DNA of 64,000 nucleotides, taken from positions 108,703,370-108,767,369 of the forward strand of contig CM055266.1 in assembly GCA_029237695.1 (NCBI GenBank), read 5' to 3'. The position numbers and the translations under genes are program-made. Position 1 is the stretch's first letter, and every line of letters begins with the position of its first letter. Source of the DNA: Conchocele bisecta. Its lineage: Eukaryota; Mollusca; Bivalvia; Lucinida; Thyasiridae. The notes under the pieces are model-generated. The model was not told the DNA's origin. It saw only the letters and a list, made by a program, of their open reading frames with translations, and did not search any database. Of this stretch, positions 22,480-33,523 are shown one piece after another.

Positions 22480-22631
22480 GGAATGAATGGCCTTTTTGTT
22501 GAATTTATCGGGGATATAAACTTGGAAAAGTCGTGGGAATACTGGATGAGGCCTTCCGGCCTTCGTCCAGTATTCCCGCGACTTTTCCAAGTTTATACCC
22601 CGATAAATTCAACAAAAAGGCCATTCATTCC
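22480..22631. mobile_element. Palindromic MITE, 152 bp, arms about 72 bp
   Basis: GGAATGAATGGCCTTTTTG pairs with its complement at 22613-22631. ATAAACTTGGAAAAGTCG and GGGAATACTGGA pair inside around GGCCTTCCGGCC. It lies directly left of the FEN-like element. Confidence 0.8.
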
Positions 22632-22685
22632 TATATTAACGAACATACAGCAGAAAGTTTACTGCACACATGATTCTATTTAGAC

Positions 22686-22838
22686 GAAGAGCATTAGGTT
22701 TGAGATCGAAAAAAAATAGGTCAAAGCTGAATTTTTCAAAATATGTTCAGAATATCATTATAAATAACATATCAAAACTCCCCATGTATCCGAGTGGAGC
22801 TTAATCAGGAATTCAAGATGGCGTCCAAAATGGCGACC
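22686..22838 (+). repeat. Left terminal inverted repeat of the FEN-like element
   Basis: Pairs with 25922-26083. It holds two ATGGCG motifs (AAGATGGCGTCC at 22816 and AAATGGCGACC just after). Divergence between the two arms is moderate, which fits an old insertion. Confidence 0.75.
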
Positions 22839-23402
22839 AAATATTACTAAAACTACAACTAGTGCAATTTTCGCCAAACCAATTCCAATGAAATGTACCA
22901 AAACAAATAGAATATAACGCATAGCTACTTTAACAGAAATTTTGAGAATTTAGTATTAACGTTACGTCCAAGATGGCCGCCAATTGCATCATACATAGCT
23001 CTCAGAAAATGAGAAACAAGCGTTAATCGAATGGCACTGGGGTTGAAATCGAAAAAAATGCAAAAGCTGAAATATTCATGCAACATATTCAGAATACCAT
23101 CAAACCCAACATATCAAAGCTGTCCATGAATCCCACAGTAGTTTATGTAGAATTCAAGATGGCCGCCAAAACAGTACAATCATGAATTACCTACAAATTA
23201 GCTATGTATCAAAGTCATAACATATTATTTTGACGTATATTATCAGTTTAGTACCCAATGGCGTCTAACTGATATAGTCAAGATGGTCGCCAAAATGGCC
23301 GACTAAATTAATGCATTTCCTGTAATATGCAAAATGTTTTCCAAAGCAATGATATCAGAATTCAATAAAATATATAACTACACCATGAGACGCACGTCAC
23401 AT

Positions 23403-25450
23403 TTATTGTGTATCATTGTCGAGTGCGTCAGGAGAAATTTGCATAATATTTGTGCATGTTTTTCCGACACATTGACTGCAGAGCGAAGAACAGTGAAGTC
23501 TAAGCTTTCTGCAGCCACATTGCTTCCCGCATCCGCTCTTGCAACCACATGACACCATTTTCAATAGCTTTGCGGGGGCAATCGGATTTTCTGTTTCTGT
23601 TGGTACTAAGCAGTTTTCCTTTAGCTGTCAGCCCCATTGGAGTGGAGAAAGAGTATTCCCCATCCATTGTTGTACAGTGTGATACGTTCGGTACAAATGT
23701 TGTTTGGCTGATGCACTTGTGGGCGGAAGAGATTCTAACTTGTACGTACTTGAGAGGAATGAGCGACTTATTGCTCTGTTATAAGCTAGGTATCTGTAGC
23801 GGTCAAGAGTGTCTGCATTGTGAGCTCCATAAAGCTGAAGAAGAAACTGCTCGCCAACTGTAGCTACATCTTCTTTCGTGCTTGTTGCACGCGTAAACGT
23901 ATCCAACCCAGCAATATCCTTATGTTTCTCTACAAGCTTGAATGCTTTCTTTTTTCCTTGACCGAACAGTGCTGACATTGTATTACATCCCGTGATCGCG
24001 TGTATGAACATTAGATGTTGCCTAACTTCTGCTGGATTTCCGCAATGTCGTACACGAACAAGGTATTGCCCTTCGACAACATGTGCAGGTGGCATTTTTC
24101 AGTGCTTTGTGACACAAGCATTACCAGTAAGTCCGTGTCTGTTACAACAACCACTACGTCCTTTGGTCGGGATCGTGCAATCGATATTGCTGTGGCAACA
24201 ATTAGACTATTCGCGTCAGCCTCAGCCTGCTTTATGACTACATCGTGAAGTTTCAACTATTCAGCAAGCAGCTCTATCAATCTTGATTTGTTTCTTCCAT
24301 TAGTCAGGAATGCTTCTTGGGTAGTCACTGTTTTCATGTCTGCATCAAATAATATATCACGGGGATGTGGTTTTTGATGCTCTTCGTCGTTGCTCCGCTA
24401 ATTTCGTAGATGCCTGGCTGCCGTAACCATCAAACACCACGACGACCCCACTGCCACCAAAATGATCTGCAATGTATAATACGTTGGACTTACAAACCTC
24501 ATTGCAAGTTGCATTTGTTGGCCACACGACTGTGTGAAGGAGGTAACCTCCATCAATGACAAATGTTGCCTCATCAGGAAACGTGGATTGCGGATCAACT
24601 TTCGATTTCAACAATGTGCCAAGTGCACTTTTGGCAGTTCTCCTCATTCCACCATCACGAAAGAGATACGTAGGCTGAGGTGCCAGCTCATATGCTAAGA
24701 ACTGTTCCATTTCAGATCGACTTTGCATGACGCAAGTGATTCTGTTGAAGAGCAAAGTAGGATTCACTACAACTTGTTGACCACGGACTGTGACTGTGTT
24801 AATCGATGCGTTGATTGTTTTCACTCTGTCATTCCTTTTCAGCTTTACATCTGTAAATGTTTTATCTGTTATGGAATTTGCTGCTTTTTGGCCTATTTCA
24901 AACGCCATGTCACAGTTCACCGACTCGTCGGCAACTAAACCAGTTGCTATTGCAACAACTGACTTAGAATGACTGTGGGAAAATGACGAATATGCTCGTA
25001 ACCATCGCAAAAATGTATCGTAGTCCTTATGATCACATGATTGCGAGCTTGCATGTAAATCCCTGTGCTGGTCCGATGTACTGGCATGGACTCATGTGAA
25101 TGTTTCAATACTCTCACATATGGGTACACAGCGGGATAATGCATGAACCCACTTTGTTAATGAACTAGCTGTGATGCCACTGCCATGGGTCATCCCACCT
25201 GACAATTTCAACAAGCGCATCAGCTCTTGCTCGATTGTCTGATCGGTAAAATTACCGGCCCAAAAGCGATCAGTGCGTCGAATGGTAAAATACCCACCTT
25301 CAGTGAGCTGCTGGTAGTCTTTTTCGGCCTTGATACATTCTAGTAGTGCCATTTGCTGTAGGTAGAATCTGGCAGATTTTGCGTAGGCAATGTGGCTAGC
25401 AGCATGGAACAGCGGTATCATTGTGAAATGTGCGTTGCGCCATTTTGGCT
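23403..25450 (-). pseudogene. Broken gene for a FEN1/XPG-like (PIN) nuclease with Cys-rich C-terminus
   Basis: Read on the minus strand, fragments join into a protein of a kind I recall as uncharacterised multi-copy proteins in aphid, cnidarian and mollusc genomes. Visible in order: MIPLFHAASHIAYAKSARFY, GYFTIRRTDRFW, VIDGGYLLH and VVFDGYG followed by EQRRR (like the FEN1 N-terminal nuclease motifs), EADANSLIV and VVTDTDLLVML (metal-site-like), HAITGCNTMSALFGQGKKKA (like the FEN1 Gly-x-Asp plus helix-hairpin), and a tail CGCKSGCGKQCGC resembling CXC/tesmin motifs. Damage: TGA at 25092-25094, frameshift near 24360, TAG at 24257-24259, frameshift near 24025, TGA at 23628-23630, and Asn for the usual Asp at 23982-23984. 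The N-terminal part is missing, cut by a MITE-B fragment. The final stop TAA is at 23403-23405. Confidence 0.85.
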
Positions 25451-25565
25451 GGATACATGGGGCTTATGTGTTTTGTGATCAGTGTAGAACCAGATCGGCC
25501 TGCGCATCCGCGCAGTCTGATCAGGGTCTGCACTGCTCGCTTGTTACTTGGTGAATGATCCATCA
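25446..25565 (+). mobile_element. MITE-B fragment cutting the FEN-like gene
   Basis: ATGGGGCTTATGTGTTTTGTG, GATCGGCCTGCGCATCCGCG and CAGTCTGATCAGGGTCTGCA match the MITE-B left part. The pseudogene homology stops at its edge. Confidence 0.65.
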
Positions 25566-25677
25566 TGCCTAATTGAACAAGATGTTTCATTGTCAACTTA
25601 TAAATCTACGCTTTAAGACCCGGAGCTAGACATGCCACAAATACACAATTATATTATTAGTTCTACGGTCAGCATCA

Positions 25678-25679
25678 GA

Positions 25680-25712
<33 letters not shown>
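25678..25712. repeat. (ATT)n microsatellite
   Basis: About eleven ATT units inside the right part of the FEN-like element. Confidence 0.85.
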
Positions 25713-25921
25713 GTTTTATAGATTTTTTGTGCGTTCAAACTAATATTTTGTTAATAAATGCATTTTTTTTTTTAATATTTTTTATGTCAAGTTCCTATTT
25801 TTTTTATTGTAATACCATAATATGTGCATAACATTCTATTTGTGATGATATGCTGACATATCATGCAAACAAAATACAGTTTGCACTATTTCTTGTGACA
25901 TTTATAACACTGGACGATACG

Positions 25922-26083
25922 GCAGCCATCTTGGACGCCATCTTGAATTCTGAGTTAAGCTCCAGTCGGATTCATGGGGAGTTTTGATATGTTTCAGGTG
26001 ATGATATTTACAAACTATACAGAAAAATTCAGCTTTGACCTATTTTATTTCGATCTTCGTCATTTTTTTATCTAATACTCTTC
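25922..26083 (-). repeat. Right terminal inverted repeat of the FEN-like element
   Basis: Reverse complement of the left arm. It contains GCCATCTTGG and GCCATCTTGAATTC. It lies on the upstream side of the pseudogene, so any promoter of the element gene would have been between here and 25450. Confidence 0.75.
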
Positions 26084-26115
26084 CACTAATTGATTAGACT
26101 GATAAATGACTTGAT

Positions 26116-26633
26116 GAAACGGCTCGTCTGTTTAAAGGTACATGCCCACTCAGTAGGTACAAATGTTATCAGATACATCATCCGAGACATTTTCTGGCAA
26201 AATATACATTCATTCACCATTAACCCATGTACTGATTGGCATTATTATACATTTTGTATCAGATGTAAATTTCCACACAGATATCAGGGGCAATAACCGT
26301 GTTTCCTTAAAATGTTAACGGACATTTCTGATTATTTATTCTGTATTTATTTTTTGATATGCAATGATCTTACTTTATAATCTGTCGAAAATACTATTTT
26401 TCCAGGTGACGCATTTAAATTCATAAATAATTAAAAAATAACATGTCTCATTTTCATATGAAATAGCCGGATACCACCGCGAGTCATTATCAGTAAAATA
26501 AATATTACTAAATGATTATATCTGCATAGCGGGCACTCATAATGTTTAGAACTGGTGGAATAGTGGCACAATTATACACTTATTTAATTCATATAAAGAA
26601 CATTTTATGCCTACTGAGTGGGCATGTACCTTT
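26116..26633. mobile_element. TIR element, 518 bp
   Basis: TTAAAGGTACATGCCCACTC and AGTAGG at the left mirror CCTACTGAGTGGGCATGTAC and CTTTAA at the right. The interior is AT-rich with no coding. Confidence 0.75.
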
Positions 26634-26861
26634 AACATTAGCCATATTTTCAGAATAGAATCTAACATTTGTGCTGATTTAATATGATATTTATAAAAAT
26701 GTGTTGACTGATTTCATTACGAAAACATTGTTTAATAAATATCATAATAAATCATCAATCATGAATTTTAATGCAATTCTCGGATAGACAGTTGAACAGA
26801 CTTACAGACACAGTTTTTTTCAGGGTACATAACAAACGAATGAATGGTCAAGTGACATCTG

Positions 26862-27272
26862 TATAGCAGGGCTCCAGATAAGCTGCGTATTTGCTTAAAT
26901 ACCCAATTAAAATTGCCAAAAGCCCAATTGAAATCCGAAGTAGCGAGTATCAAAAAGCAATAACAAATTTGTGGTACCTTTATCACGCTACAGAAAACAA
27001 TAAACTGACCACAAATATAGCATATTTTTCTTATTTTCCATGAAAACACATCTTGGTATTTCATTAGAATTGTCTCCAAAGAGACAATTCTAATGAAATG
27101 CCAAGACATGTTTTCATTTTGAAGCAAACTATTCAATAATTGCTGTATTTTGATGTGTAAACAGTAGTGTGATTTTATTTTACTGAATTAAAATATTGAA
27201 ATACACAATTGCTTCAGATATGATGGAGTGAAAATACTCAATTACTAATTCCTTATCTGGAGCCCTGCTATA
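26862..27272. mobile_element. MITE-J full copy
   Basis: TATAGCAGGGCTCCAGATAAG mirrors CTTATCTGGAGCCCTGCTATA. A perfect inner hairpin holds TTTCATTAGAATTGTCTC. The right half recurs at 46310-46546. Confidence 0.8.
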
Positions 27273-27321
27273 GTAAGTGTAAATGTGGAATATGACGATC
27301 ACAAATCTATGTCACACCTAC

Positions 27322-27374
27322 CCAGGCAGGTTCTGGTAGTTCTTGAACGCCTCTTCAAAAGCCGACTGCAGATC
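27322..27374 (-). CDS. Exon F, 53-nt exon
   Basis: Acceptor GGTATTTGCAG and donor CCTGG|GTAGGT flank 53 bases, phase 0 in and phase 2 out. It encodes DLQSAFEEAFKNYQNLP, a likely amphipathic helix. It sits after the 17.6 kb intron to exon E and before the 8.6 kb intron to exon G that hosts the FEN-like element. Confidence 0.8.
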
Positions 27375-27467
27375 CTGCAAATACCGCAATGACATCTGGC
27401 ATAAACATTTGGCTCTGGGCTTGCGCGAGTCATTAGTCAGCAGGAGAGACACATATTAGCCCTTAGA

Positions 27468-27932
27468 ATGCTGGAGAAATGGGGCTTATGGGATTTATGA
27501 CCAGTGTAGCTCCTGATCAAATAGCACACTCCTGTAGCCTGATAACGATCTACAATGTGTATTCCTTGTGAGAAGCAAAGTACGTATACTTTGAGGGAGT
27601 AATCATTTATTTTTCCTGAAATGCATTATTTCATATAGAACTAAAAACTGCATATATTTGATGATCAAAAGTATGCAGAATTATTATACTGAATTTATTA
27701 CATTATCACAGCCAAAATGGCTGTGATAATGTAATAAATTCAGTATAATAAAAATTAATAAATTTATCCTAAAATTGAAAATTTCTCCCTCAATGTATAC
27801 TTTGCTAGAAAAGTATACTTTGCAATGTTGGTGAAATAGGCTACTGATCAGACTGTGTGGATGCACAGGCTGATTTGGATCTACACTGGTCGCAAATTCC
27901 ATAAGACCAATTTCTCCAGTCACAGCCTGATA
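27468..27932. mobile_element. MITE-B copy split by MITE-F, near exon F
   Basis: Left half 27468-27574 (CTGGAGAAATGGGGCTTATG), right half 27847-27932 (GATTTGGATCTACACTGGTC to TTTCTCCAGTCACAGCC); MITE-F occupies the middle. Confidence 0.75.
27575..27846. mobile_element. MITE-F copy nested in MITE-B
   Basis: Reverse orientation to the other two copies: GCAAAGTACGTATACTTTGAG at the left, AAGTATACTTTGC then GTGAAATAGGCTACTG at the right. Confidence 0.75.
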
Positions 27933-27939
27933 TTAGCTA

Positions 27940-28119
27940 TTAGAATGCTGGACACGACATAGTCGTCTGTTGTTGCTTAATATTTTGCCTTCTTTCTCAA
28001 TAAAAACATGCTTTCACAAGGAAATGATTCTCAAGTGCTAGCTGTCAAACAATTTTGATGAACAAAATTAGAAAATAAACAGTAGGTGAACAAATGTAAT
28101 GCTGCAGTGTAAGGGTTAA
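27940..28119. mobile_element. MITE-A copy, diverged
   Basis: GTCGTCTGTTGTTGC and CAATAAAAACATG at the left, GCAGTGTAAGGGTTAA at the right; the hairpin is degraded. Confidence 0.6.
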
Positions 28120-28920
28120 TTTGCATAATCATGATAATGTATTGTTGTGTTTGGAAAGAAGTTGGTATATTTCTTAACTTACCGGTAGTTAGTTTTTCCT
28201 TTTTTGAATTATTTTTTAACAAAAACATGTTTGCACCACATGTGAATTGTTTTCGTGCACTGTCTAGATATGTTTTCAAACAGAAAAAAAACAACAACAA
28301 AAAACAGAAATTACTGCATTGTCAGAGTATTCAAAGACATGAATGTGAAAACCCCTTGAGAAATGTTTGCATTGAAATAACTCCTCACCTCATATATAGT
28401 TAATTAATGCTTACAGGTACATGTATATCTTTTTACAAACGTTTTAAACACAAAACAAGTGCAATGTTACATTACAAGAAATCGGATCCAAAATAAAACT
28501 CCAGTTTTTTTCTTAAACTATAAACTCACCTATAAAATCACATTGTAAATTAAACCTTCTGTGAATGTCCAGGATAATTGTTTACATACAATGATTAACA
28601 CACACAATACATGTTTACCTAAATGTTACTATATTTTGTTAAGAAAGATAAACTATTTATGGTATACAACAATCAAATAACATACCTTCAATTAAGGTAC
28701 TTTTAAAATTTCTCCACTAAACACTTATAAAACATCATGGTAATGTTTAAAAACGCAAATAGATTCACTTATTATATATTATATAAATGCACATTTCCAG
28801 GGTTATTTGAACAGTTTAAAAACTTGTAATATGTATCTCTGTGACAGTAGCTGTAATATACAAGCCTTTGTGTCAATAAAACAACTTACATATGAAAAGA
28901 CGGCTATACAGTTATTGTTC
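28120..28920. other. Stretch without recognised features
   Basis: AT-rich intron sequence; nothing supported. Confidence 0.4.
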
Positions 28921-28924
28921 CTTA

Positions 28925-29180
28925 AATGAGACAAGCCATGTGAATTTGTACCTAATAAAGATGTGCGATTTTTCATGGAAAATATTTACAGAAACTGTGA
29001 TATTAATTGTACATGATGTCGACAGTTGACATTTATTTATTTCCGCATTTAATTTGCTATGTGATTTTGTAATTTATAAAATTTACAATATTTTCCATAA
29101 AGGTTGACAAAATTTTGTCAACCTTTATGGAAAATATTGTAAATTTTATAAATTACAAAATCACATGGCTTGTCTCAAAT
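28925..29180. mobile_element. MITE-C copy with perfect inner palindrome
   Basis: AATGAGACAAGCCATGTGAA at the left and TCACATGGCTTGTCTCAAAT at the right. TTACAATATTTTCCATAAAG and GTTGACAAAATTTTGTCAAC form a perfect hairpin around 29117. Confidence 0.75.
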
Positions 29181-29189
29181 ATTCAACAC

Positions 29190-29266
29190 TACATTTATTG
29201 AGCATAGGCTGCATATGCAGGCTATGCTCAATACATGTAAATCCATGAATTGAAATTTCCAGACGC
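29190..29266. mobile_element. MITE-D central fragment
   Basis: TTTATTGAGCATAGGCTGCA and its mirror, followed by TCCATGAATTGAAATTTCC; the ends are absent. Confidence 0.65.
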
Positions 29267-29759
29267 AATAGTATGCATTACTGACAGGATAAAATTAACG
29301 TGTGAAACAATTTTGAAAAAAATGTGAAATAAAATTATTTTCATTATTTGTTCTGTAAATTATATGTTGTTACAATTCATTTGAACCATCTTGTGTCGGT
29401 CCGACGATCCCCCGTACTGCCTGGGGGTCCATGTTGTCATGTACTTGATCAGATTTTTTGTCATCATACAAAATATATATGGAAACAGGGAACAAAATGC
29501 ACCCACACCCCTAGCTGCCTCAGGCCTTTCAAGCCCTCAAAAAGACCCCACTCATTCAAAAAGTCTGGTTGTAATACGGACCTGATGTATATACAATGAG
29601 CCACTATACATGTTTAGGCAAGACACAAGTACCATTCTCATACAGGTGGGAAAACCTTGTAACAAATGATAAAGAAAAACTTCTTTCCTTTTCTATTGAG
29701 AAAATACGGCAATTATCCTGTGTACACAGAAACCTATTAGTCGTATAGGTATATATTTG

Positions 29760-29932
29760 GTGCATGGGCAGGCCCATACGCAGAGGGGGTGTGACGGGTG
29801 CGTACACACCCCCTTAATCCGCCATGGTCGGTCCATAGATGTATAAAAACATTTTTTTAGCCACTCCGGCTCTTCGCGCATTCGATAACGCACTCCTCTA
29901 TATAAATTACTGCGTACGGGCCTGATGGGCTC
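29760..29932. mobile_element. TIR element with CAGGCCCATACGCAG end
   Basis: GGCAGGCCCATACGCAGAGG at the left mirrors CTGCGTACGGGCCTGATGG at the right. A related end lies at 49318-49362. Confidence 0.5.
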
Positions 29933-29958
29933 TAGGTTATGACACAATAATGCAGCCA

Positions 29959-30175
29959 TTAAACCTTTAGAATGCGGGAAACAAAATTGTCGTCTGATGT
30001 GGTTTAATATTTTTTTGTCTTTATTCTCAATAAAAACATGTTTTGACAGCACTTTAGAATCATTTCCATTGGAAATAATTCTAAAGTGCTGTCAAACCAT
30101 GTATTTGATGAAGAAAAATGGAAAATAAAACCCAACCAGCAGACGACAAAATTTAATTCAGCAGTGTAAGGGTTA
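29959..30175. mobile_element. MITE-A copy
   Basis: AACCTTTAGAATGCGGG at the left, GCAGTGTAAGGGTTAA at the right, hairpin TTTTGACAGCACTTTAGAAT intact. Confidence 0.75.
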
Positions 30176-30277
30176 ACAATGACAATAAACCAGGTATAAT
30201 TACATGAATGACAATACAGTCTGGACGACAGGTTCTTTATACTGCATTATTACCAGTGTCCTGCCAAATGCAAGCAT

Positions 30278-30440
30278 TTAACTCTTACACTGCTGAATTA
30301 AATTTTGTCGTCTGCTTTTTTTTTGTGTTCTATTTTCAATTTTTCTCATCAAAAACATGGTTTGACAGCACATAAGAATCATTTCCACAGGAAATGATTC
30401 TTAAAGTGCTGTCAAACCATGTTTAAATCGAGAAAGAGAA
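30278..30440. mobile_element. MITE-A copy, right end missing
   Basis: TTAACTCTTACACTGCTGAA and the CATAAGAATCATTTCC hairpin; the sequence stops matching after AACCATGTTTAAATCGAG. Confidence 0.65.
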
Positions 30441-30639
30441 AGAAGTACTTCATAATTTATATTAGTAATGCAGTTCTGACATCAATACATATCAAATACC
30501 ATAAATATACATTTCTGTAATTGTTTGCAATAGTCAAATAGACCAAAGCTATAATAGAAGATGCATAATAATCATTATTGGCTGCGTTATAGTTGGCATA
30601 AGAACATTTGTTGTGACTGAAGACTGGGTAAGAACCCAT

Positions 30640-30745
30640 TCAACCCTAAATAAATGGAATGTACTGTGATAGTTTAATTTATGGACCAATGCAATTGTTA
30701 TAAAATGATTTTCAGACTAGTCCATTTATAAGAAGGGTTGTGTTT
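30640..30745. mobile_element. MITE-E left half
   Basis: TTCAACCCTAAATAAATGG and TTTTCAGACTAGTCCATTTA; no right half. Confidence 0.55.
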
Positions 30746-30769
30746 TTTTTTTCTCCAAAACATACAAAA

Positions 30770-32300
30770 ACTAGATTGGTCAGTAAGCGAGGCTTACGGA
30801 ATACCCCCCGTGTGGGCCCAGGTACCCCTAAAATATGTAAAAATTTCCAAGTGTGTGGGCTTGTGACCTTGACTCTGGGATTAGCGCGAGCAGCATGAAC
30901 GTGAATTTGTCACAGGGTGGTAGAGGTCCATTGGAGCAATGAGTGTGTGAAATGTGAAGCAGATCCGAGCAAGGAAATAGAAGTTATAACCGATTTCTAT
31001 GATGTTAAGTTTTGTAAAGAGACTACCGTATAACCTCGAATCAATGCCCCCGGAGGTGTTACATTTTACAAAAGGGGGGGGGGGGCGTTTATTAGCCAGT
31101 AAAAAAAAAAAAAAAAAAAAAAAAAACACGGACCGCCAATTTCAAACACAAATAAGGATTTAAGGATTATTTGTGTTTGAAATTGGCGGTCATTGGTAAA
31201 AAAGATTTTTTTTATTATTATTTTTTGGGGAGGGGGGGGAGTCGTTTATTAGGAGGGGGGCGTTAATTCGAGGTTATACGGTATGTATGTGACGTTGACC
31301 TCGAGGGATTTGTCACAGCATATGAAATATTAAGAATTTTCAATGAAAGAAATAGAAGTTATAACATATTTCTCTGATGCTAAGTTTTGTAAAGAGACTA
31401 AGTATGTGACCTTGACCTTGGGATCAGCGGGGGTTGGACAGTCGTAGATTTGTCACAGCATGCTAGTACAACCTTAGAGGAATGCACAAGTGAAATAATA
31501 AGAATTTTCAATGAAGGAAATAGAAGTTATAACTTATTTCTCTGATGTTAAGTTTTGTAAAGAGACTAAGTATTTGACCTTGACATTGGGATCAGCGGGG
31601 GTTGGACGGTCATGGATTTGGCACAGCATGGTATTAGAGCCTTACAGTATTGCATGTGTGTAATATTAAGAATTTTAGATGAAGGAAATAGAAGTTAGAA
31701 CAATATTTCTCTGATGTTAAGTTTTGTAAAGAGACTAAGTATTTGACCTTGACCTTGGGATCAGCGGGGGTTGGACGGTCGTGGATTTGGCACAGCATGG
31801 TAGTAGAGCCTTACAGGAATGCATGTGTGAAATATTAAGCATTTTAGATGAAGGAAATAGAAGTTAGAACAATATTTTCTCTGATGTTAAGTTTTGTAAA
31901 GAGACTAAGTATTTGAACCTTGACCTTGGTATCACGGGGTTGGACGGTCGTGGATTTGGCACAGCATGGTAGTAGAGCCTTACAGGAATGCATGTGTGAA
32001 ATATCAAGCATTTTAGATGAAGGAAATAGAAGTTATAACAATATTTCTCTGATGTTAAGTTTACGGACTAAGTATTTGACCTTGACCTTGGGATCTGTGG
32101 GGGTTGGACGGTCGTGGGTTTGGCACAGCATGGTAGAGTTAAAGCCTGGAATGGCACAGGCATGTTAAGTAGGGGAAGAAGCCTTTCTATGAAGTGCATG
32201 TGTGAAATATCAAGCATTTTAGATGAAGGAAATAGAAGTTATAACAATATTTCTCTGATGTTAAGTTTACGGACGCACGGACGGACGTACCAACATTTTG
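30770..32300 (+). mobile_element. Pearl-like tandem array, about 168-bp unit
   Basis: Units with TCTGATGTTAAGTTTTGTAA, GACCTTGACCTTGGGATCAG, GGTTGGACGGTCGTGGATTT and GAAGGAAATAGAAGTTA repeat about seven times, then ACGGACGCACGGACGGACG. An unrelated palindromic MITE sits inside at 31024-31283. Confidence 0.75.
31024..31283. mobile_element. Palindromic MITE nested in the pearl-like array
   Basis: TACCGTATAACCTCGAATC mirrors ATTCGAGGTTATACGGTA. Inside are G and A homopolymers (poly-A of about 25 at 31102) and a hairpin CCGCCAATTTCAAACACAAA. The TA at both ends is compatible with a TA duplication. Confidence 0.8.
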
Positions 32301-32359
32301 GGTTTATGGGCTATTTGCTATATAAAAGATCAAAGGACTAGCCCCTAAACTTCAAAAGG

Positions 32360-33520
32360 TTTTATGGGCTAACGGAATAAGTTCAAAGGATTCTGAATAA
32401 GTTCAAAGGATTAGGCTCCTCCCCCTAGCCCCTAAACCCCCAATGTTTGCCCGGACAGACAGACACGGACGGACGGACGGACGTGGCTTATCGCATGTTA
32501 AATATTAGCCACATAAAACCATTTTTAGCCACATAAAACGATTTTTTAGGTGGCTAATTGTAACCAACCCTATCCTTTAACAAGTCCATAACCCTGTGGG
32601 GCTAGCCACATAAGTACCCGAATGTCTGCCCGGACGGACGGACGGACGGACGGACGGACGGACGGACTGACGGACGGACGGACGTTCTTACATTAGGGTA
32701 CTTATGTGGCTTATCACATGTTAAATATTAGCCACATAAAACGATTTTTAGCCACATAAAACGATTTTTTAGGTGGCTAATTGTAACCAACCCTATCCTT
32801 TACTAAGTCCATAACCCTGTGGGGCTAGCCACATAAGTACCCTAATGTGTGCCCGGACGGACGGACGGACGGACGGACGTTCTTACATTACTATACTTAT
32901 GTGGCTTATCACATGTTAAATATTAGCCACATAAAACGATTTTTAGCCACATCAAAGGATTTTTTAGGTGGCTAATTGTAACCAACCCTATCCTTTACCA
33001 AGTCCATAACCCTGTGGGGCTAGCCACATAAGTACCCTAATGTGTGCCCGGACGGACGGACGGACGGACGGACGGACGGAGGTTCTTACATTAGGGTACT
33101 TATGTGGCTTATCACATGTTAAATATTAGCCACATAAAATGATTTTTAGCCACATAAAACGATTATTTAGGTGGCTAATTGTAACCAACCCTATCCTTTA
33201 ACAAGTCCATAACCCTGTGGAGCTAGCCACATAAGTACCCTAATGTGTGCCCGGACGGACGGACGGACGGACGGACGGACGTTCTTACAAATGGATACTT
33301 ATGTGGCTTATCACATGTTAAATATTAGCCACATAAAACGATTTTTAGCCACATAAAAGGATTTTTTAGGTGGCTAATTGTAACCAACCCTATCCTTTAC
33401 CAAGTCCATAACCCTGTGGGGCTAGCCACATAAGTACCCTAATGTGTGCCCGGACGGACGGACGAACGGACAACCTGACTCCAGTATACCCCCCCACAAC
33501 TCGTTGCGGGGGGTATAATT
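32360..33520 (+). repeat. Tandem array of about 205-bp hairpin units with (GGAC)n
   Basis: About five units: GCTAGCCACATAAGTACCC, (GGAC)n, then TTAGGGTACTTATGTGGCTT, so each unit folds around the (GGAC)n loop; AGCCACATAAAACGATTTTT and CAACCCTATCCTTTA separate them. It ends in CCCCCCACAACTCGTTGCGG. Confidence 0.8.
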
Positions 33521-33523
33521 AGT

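Larger units (their letters stand above)
22686..26083. mobile_element. 3.4 kb TIR-bounded element carrying the FEN-like pseudogene
   Basis: About 155 bases at 22686-22838 match the reverse complement of 25922-26083, including GAAGAGYATTAG near the tips, AGATCGAA, ATAGGTCAAAGCTGAATTTT, CATATCAAAACTCCCCATG and AATTCAAGATGGCGTCCAA. A further diverged direct copy lies at 23042-23170. The only coding trace inside is the nuclease pseudogene. TTAGAC at 22680-22685 and 26094-26099 could be a target duplication, but the right end would then extend about 10 bases. No transposase was seen. It lies in the intron between exons F and G. Confidence 0.75.
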
